From assembly GCA_011065225.1 (NCBI GenBank), contig JAAKFC010000076.1, positions 1 to 7,456 of the forward strand: a DNA stretch of 7,456 nucleotides, read 5' to 3'. Below, one piece after another: positions 6,295 through 7,456 of the stretch. Positions within the stretch are counted from its first letter, which is position 1, and each line of letters begins with the position of its first letter. The notes below the pieces were generated by a model. It was not told the DNA's origin, ran no database searches, and was given only the letters and a program-made list of their open reading frames with translations. Source of the DNA: Chlamydiota bacterium. GTDB lineage: Bacteria; Chlamydiota; Chlamydiia; Chlamydiales; Rhabdochlamydiaceae. A program made the position numbers and the translations under genes.

Positions 6295-7139
6295 CATCTC
6301 TTCCTTTTTTGAATGTTATCTGCTCGCGTCACCATCTTTTGGGCTAATTTTAAGATGGGAACATCGACCATTTTTCCTTCCACCTGAACAACTCCCCCAT
6401 GGCTTGCTTCCATGGCAGCAATGATTTTTCGCGCTTTTTCTACTTCTTTTGCATCAGGGGAAAATCCTTCATTGATAAAGGGAATCTGTCTCGGGTGAAT
6501 CGCGAGCTTTCCTATGAAGCCAAACTTGACATTTTTCTCGATTTCTTTTTTCAAGCCTTCATCATCTGCAATATCGAAATGGGGGGTGTCGAGCACATCG
6601 ATGTCAGCACACTTTGCCGCTTGAATCAACTGCTCTCTTGCAAATAACAAGGTTTCCCAATCGGCTTTTATACTCATCTCCACTGCAAAATCTGCGGCCC
6701 CAAAGCAAAGAGCTAGAATCCGAGAGCTGCTCGATGCAATTGCATTCACCATTTTTATCCCCTTGGCAGATTCAATAAGGGGCATGAGCTTTACATTTTC
6801 CGTATACGAAGAAAGGAGGCGATCAACGATTTGCACACCCCCTGCAGATTCTGTTTTTGGCAAAATGAGAATGTCTGGAGTGATCTTTTTTTCTATGAGC
6901 GCAAGAAGGTCTTTCAATCCATGTGCCGTAGAGGTTGAATTGATGCGCAGTGCACGGACAAAATTTTCTTTAGGGGGCGAAGTGAAATAGGTGATGGCCT
7001 CGGAGCGGGCTCTCTCTTTATCGGATTCTCCTATACTATCTTCTAAATCGAGGATAATTCCATCTGCGCCAACATCATATGACTTTTCAAAGCGCTCTGG
7101 ATAAATTGCCGGAGTGAATAGCAAACTTCTAGGGATCAT
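6294..7139 (-). CDS. ripC: CitE/HpcH-HpaI family CoA-ester lyase, putative (S)-citramalyl-CoA lyase (RipC/Ccl-like)
   Basis: 281 residues from ATG 7139, the usual CitE-like length. Family signatures in order: MIPRSLLFTPA at the N-terminus, GADGIILDLEDSI (24-36), ALRINS (R65, CoA/carboxylate binding), LILPKTES (91-98), PLIESAKGI (E123, Mg2+), FGAADF (D150, Mg2+), GKLAIHPRQIPFIN, and the C-terminal QVEGKMVDVP. All expected metal ligands are present, so it should be an active TIM-barrel lyase. Proposed reaction: (S)-citramalyl-CoA to pyruvate and acetyl-CoA. Malyl-CoA or beta-methylmalyl-CoA are alternatives. The open frame continues upstream to 7418, but that part runs through a homopolymer (six Phe) and a repeat and lacks homology, so the internal Met at the classic CitE start is chosen despite no Shine-Dalgarno. 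First gene of the operon; its TGA overlaps the next start. Confidence 0.88.
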   Translation of the reverse strand: MIPRSLLFTPAIYPERFEKSYDVGADGIILDLEDSIGESDKERARSEAITYFTSPPKENFVRALRINSTSTAHGLKDLLALIEKKITPDILILPKTESAGGVQIVDRLLSSYTENVKLMPLIESAKGIKMVNAIASSSSRILALCFGAADFAVEMSIKADWETLLFAREQLIQAAKCADIDVLDTPHFDIADDEGLKKEIEKNVKFGFIGKLAIHPRQIPFINEGFSPDAKEVEKARKIIAAMEASHGGVVQVEGKMVDVPILKLAQKMVTRADNIQKRKR

Positions 7140-7162
7140 ATTTCTATCTATAGCACTTTCAA

Positions 7163-7189
7163 AATATATTTCAATTACCAAACAATCAA
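7163..7189 (-). promoter_or_regulatory. Putative operon promoter with upstream T tract
   Basis: On the minus strand: -35 TTGATT (7189-7184), 15-bp spacer, -10 TATATT (7168-7163), giving a start near 7157 and a leader of about 18 nt. An alternative pair, TTGAAA/TATAGA with a 16-bp spacer closer to the gene, would be almost leaderless. The 18-base T run directly upstream could act as an UP-element-like AT tract. Which pair is used cannot be told. Confidence 0.35.
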
Positions 7190-7205
7190 AAAAAAAAAAA
7201 AAAAA
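7188..7205. repeat. Homopolymer of 18 A (18 T on the coding strand)
   Basis: Eighteen consecutive A on the plus strand, abutting the predicted -35 of the operon. It is the longest single-base run in the window and prone to length variation by slippage. Confidence 0.9.
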
Positions 7206-7385
7206 TGCATTCTCAATGTAGGACCTCCATAGGTTTTTTTGCGCGGCTAACTGCGTTGCCGCGTCCAGCACTTCGTGTCGTTGAGCGACGATGGCTGCGG
7301 CAAATCGGTCCCTACGCTCAAAGGGCCGTGCAAAGAGGCTGTGAAAAAATAGAGGATCAAATCGATTTTGAGGTGATTTTGGTGT
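7206..7385. other. GC-rich non-coding block upstream of the operon
   Basis: No credible gene. Positions 7261-7320 hold 37 G/C of 60, against about 43% in a comparable stretch of the neighbouring lyase gene (26 of 60 at 6541-6600). Frames are open on both strands across it, but their products are arginine-rich, have no recognisable motif, and one would run straight into the homopolymer. It is probably a remnant of a repeat or mobile element, continuing to the inverted repeat at the window edge. Confidence 0.4.
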
Positions 7386-7450
7386 CGAAACCCATCGTTT
7401 CCAAGTTGGCATACTCAATAGAGTAGACGACTTGGAAACGATGGGTTTCG
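7386..7450. repeat. 21-bp perfect inverted repeat with 23-nt spacer
   Basis: Positions 7386-7406 (starting CGAAACCCATCG) and 7430-7450 are exact inverted copies. Transcribed, they would form a stable hairpin. There is no T run after it inside the window. It could be the end of a mobile element, a REP-like unit or a terminator stem of a gene beyond the right edge. Confidence 0.7.
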
Positions 7451-7456
7451 GCGACG

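Noticed and set aside
7140..7418. N-terminal extension of the CitE-like lyase up to an ATG at 7418
   Set aside because: The extra 93 residues cross the A/T homopolymer (giving a run of Phe) and the GC-rich repeat block. CitE proteins begin at the internal MIPRSLLFTP motif.
7205..7426. Plus-strand 73-residue open frame in the GC-rich block
   Set aside because: It starts at the end of the homopolymer, ends in the inverted repeat, has no ribosome site, and reads like translated repeat DNA.
1..7456. tRNA, rRNA or CRISPR array
   Set aside because: No tRNA cloverleaf, rRNA segment or regularly spaced direct repeat was seen on either strand.

Overview
The window looks like a piece of an AT-rich genome from an intracellular or amoeba-associated bacterium. 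My best guess is a chlamydia-like organism (Parachlamydia/Waddlia/Simkania type). This rests on the style of the two lineage-specific proteins (a phosphatase/nuclease-domain protein with a long hydrophobic N-terminal half, and a small membrane-anchored kinase-like protein), weak Shine-Dalgarno sites on several genes, and repeat-rich spacers. The taxon is inference; no ribosomal or other marker gene is present.

Layout, left to right. (1) 1-1196, minus: most of a membrane-anchored von Willebrand factor A protein with an intact metal-binding MIDAS motif, running off the left edge. (2) 1197-1478: spacer with a promoter, two hairpins and a likely terminator. (3) 1479-3212, minus: a 577-residue protein with a hydrophobic N-terminal half and a C-terminal endonuclease/exonuclease/phosphatase domain. 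Its first codons lie inside the end of a 163-bp imperfect inverted repeat (3204-3366) that fills the divergent spacer. (4) 3420-4226, plus: a 268-residue kinase-like membrane protein. (5) 4227-4454: five hexamer units, then a 167-bp palindromic MITE-like element with 17-bp terminal inverted repeats and a TAA target duplication, inserted exactly at the stop codon of the next gene. (6) 4451-7139, minus: a compact three-gene operon, transcribed in the order CitE-type lyase, MaoC-type hydratase, class I CoA-transferase. (7) 7140-7456: its promoter region with an 18-base A/T run, a GC-rich non-coding block and a 21-bp perfect inverted repeat.

The main biological point is region 6. The three enzymes together match the itaconate degradation pathway (RipA/Ict, RipB/Ich, RipC/Ccl of Yersinia): itaconate is activated to itaconyl-CoA, hydrated to (S)-citramalyl-CoA, and cleaved to pyruvate and acetyl-CoA. 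Itaconate is an antimicrobial metabolite of activated macrophages, so such an operon in an intracellular bacterium would serve detoxification, carbon supply or both. The genes are translationally coupled or nearly so (TGATG overlap; 11-bp gap), supporting a single pathway. Substrate identity remains inferred.
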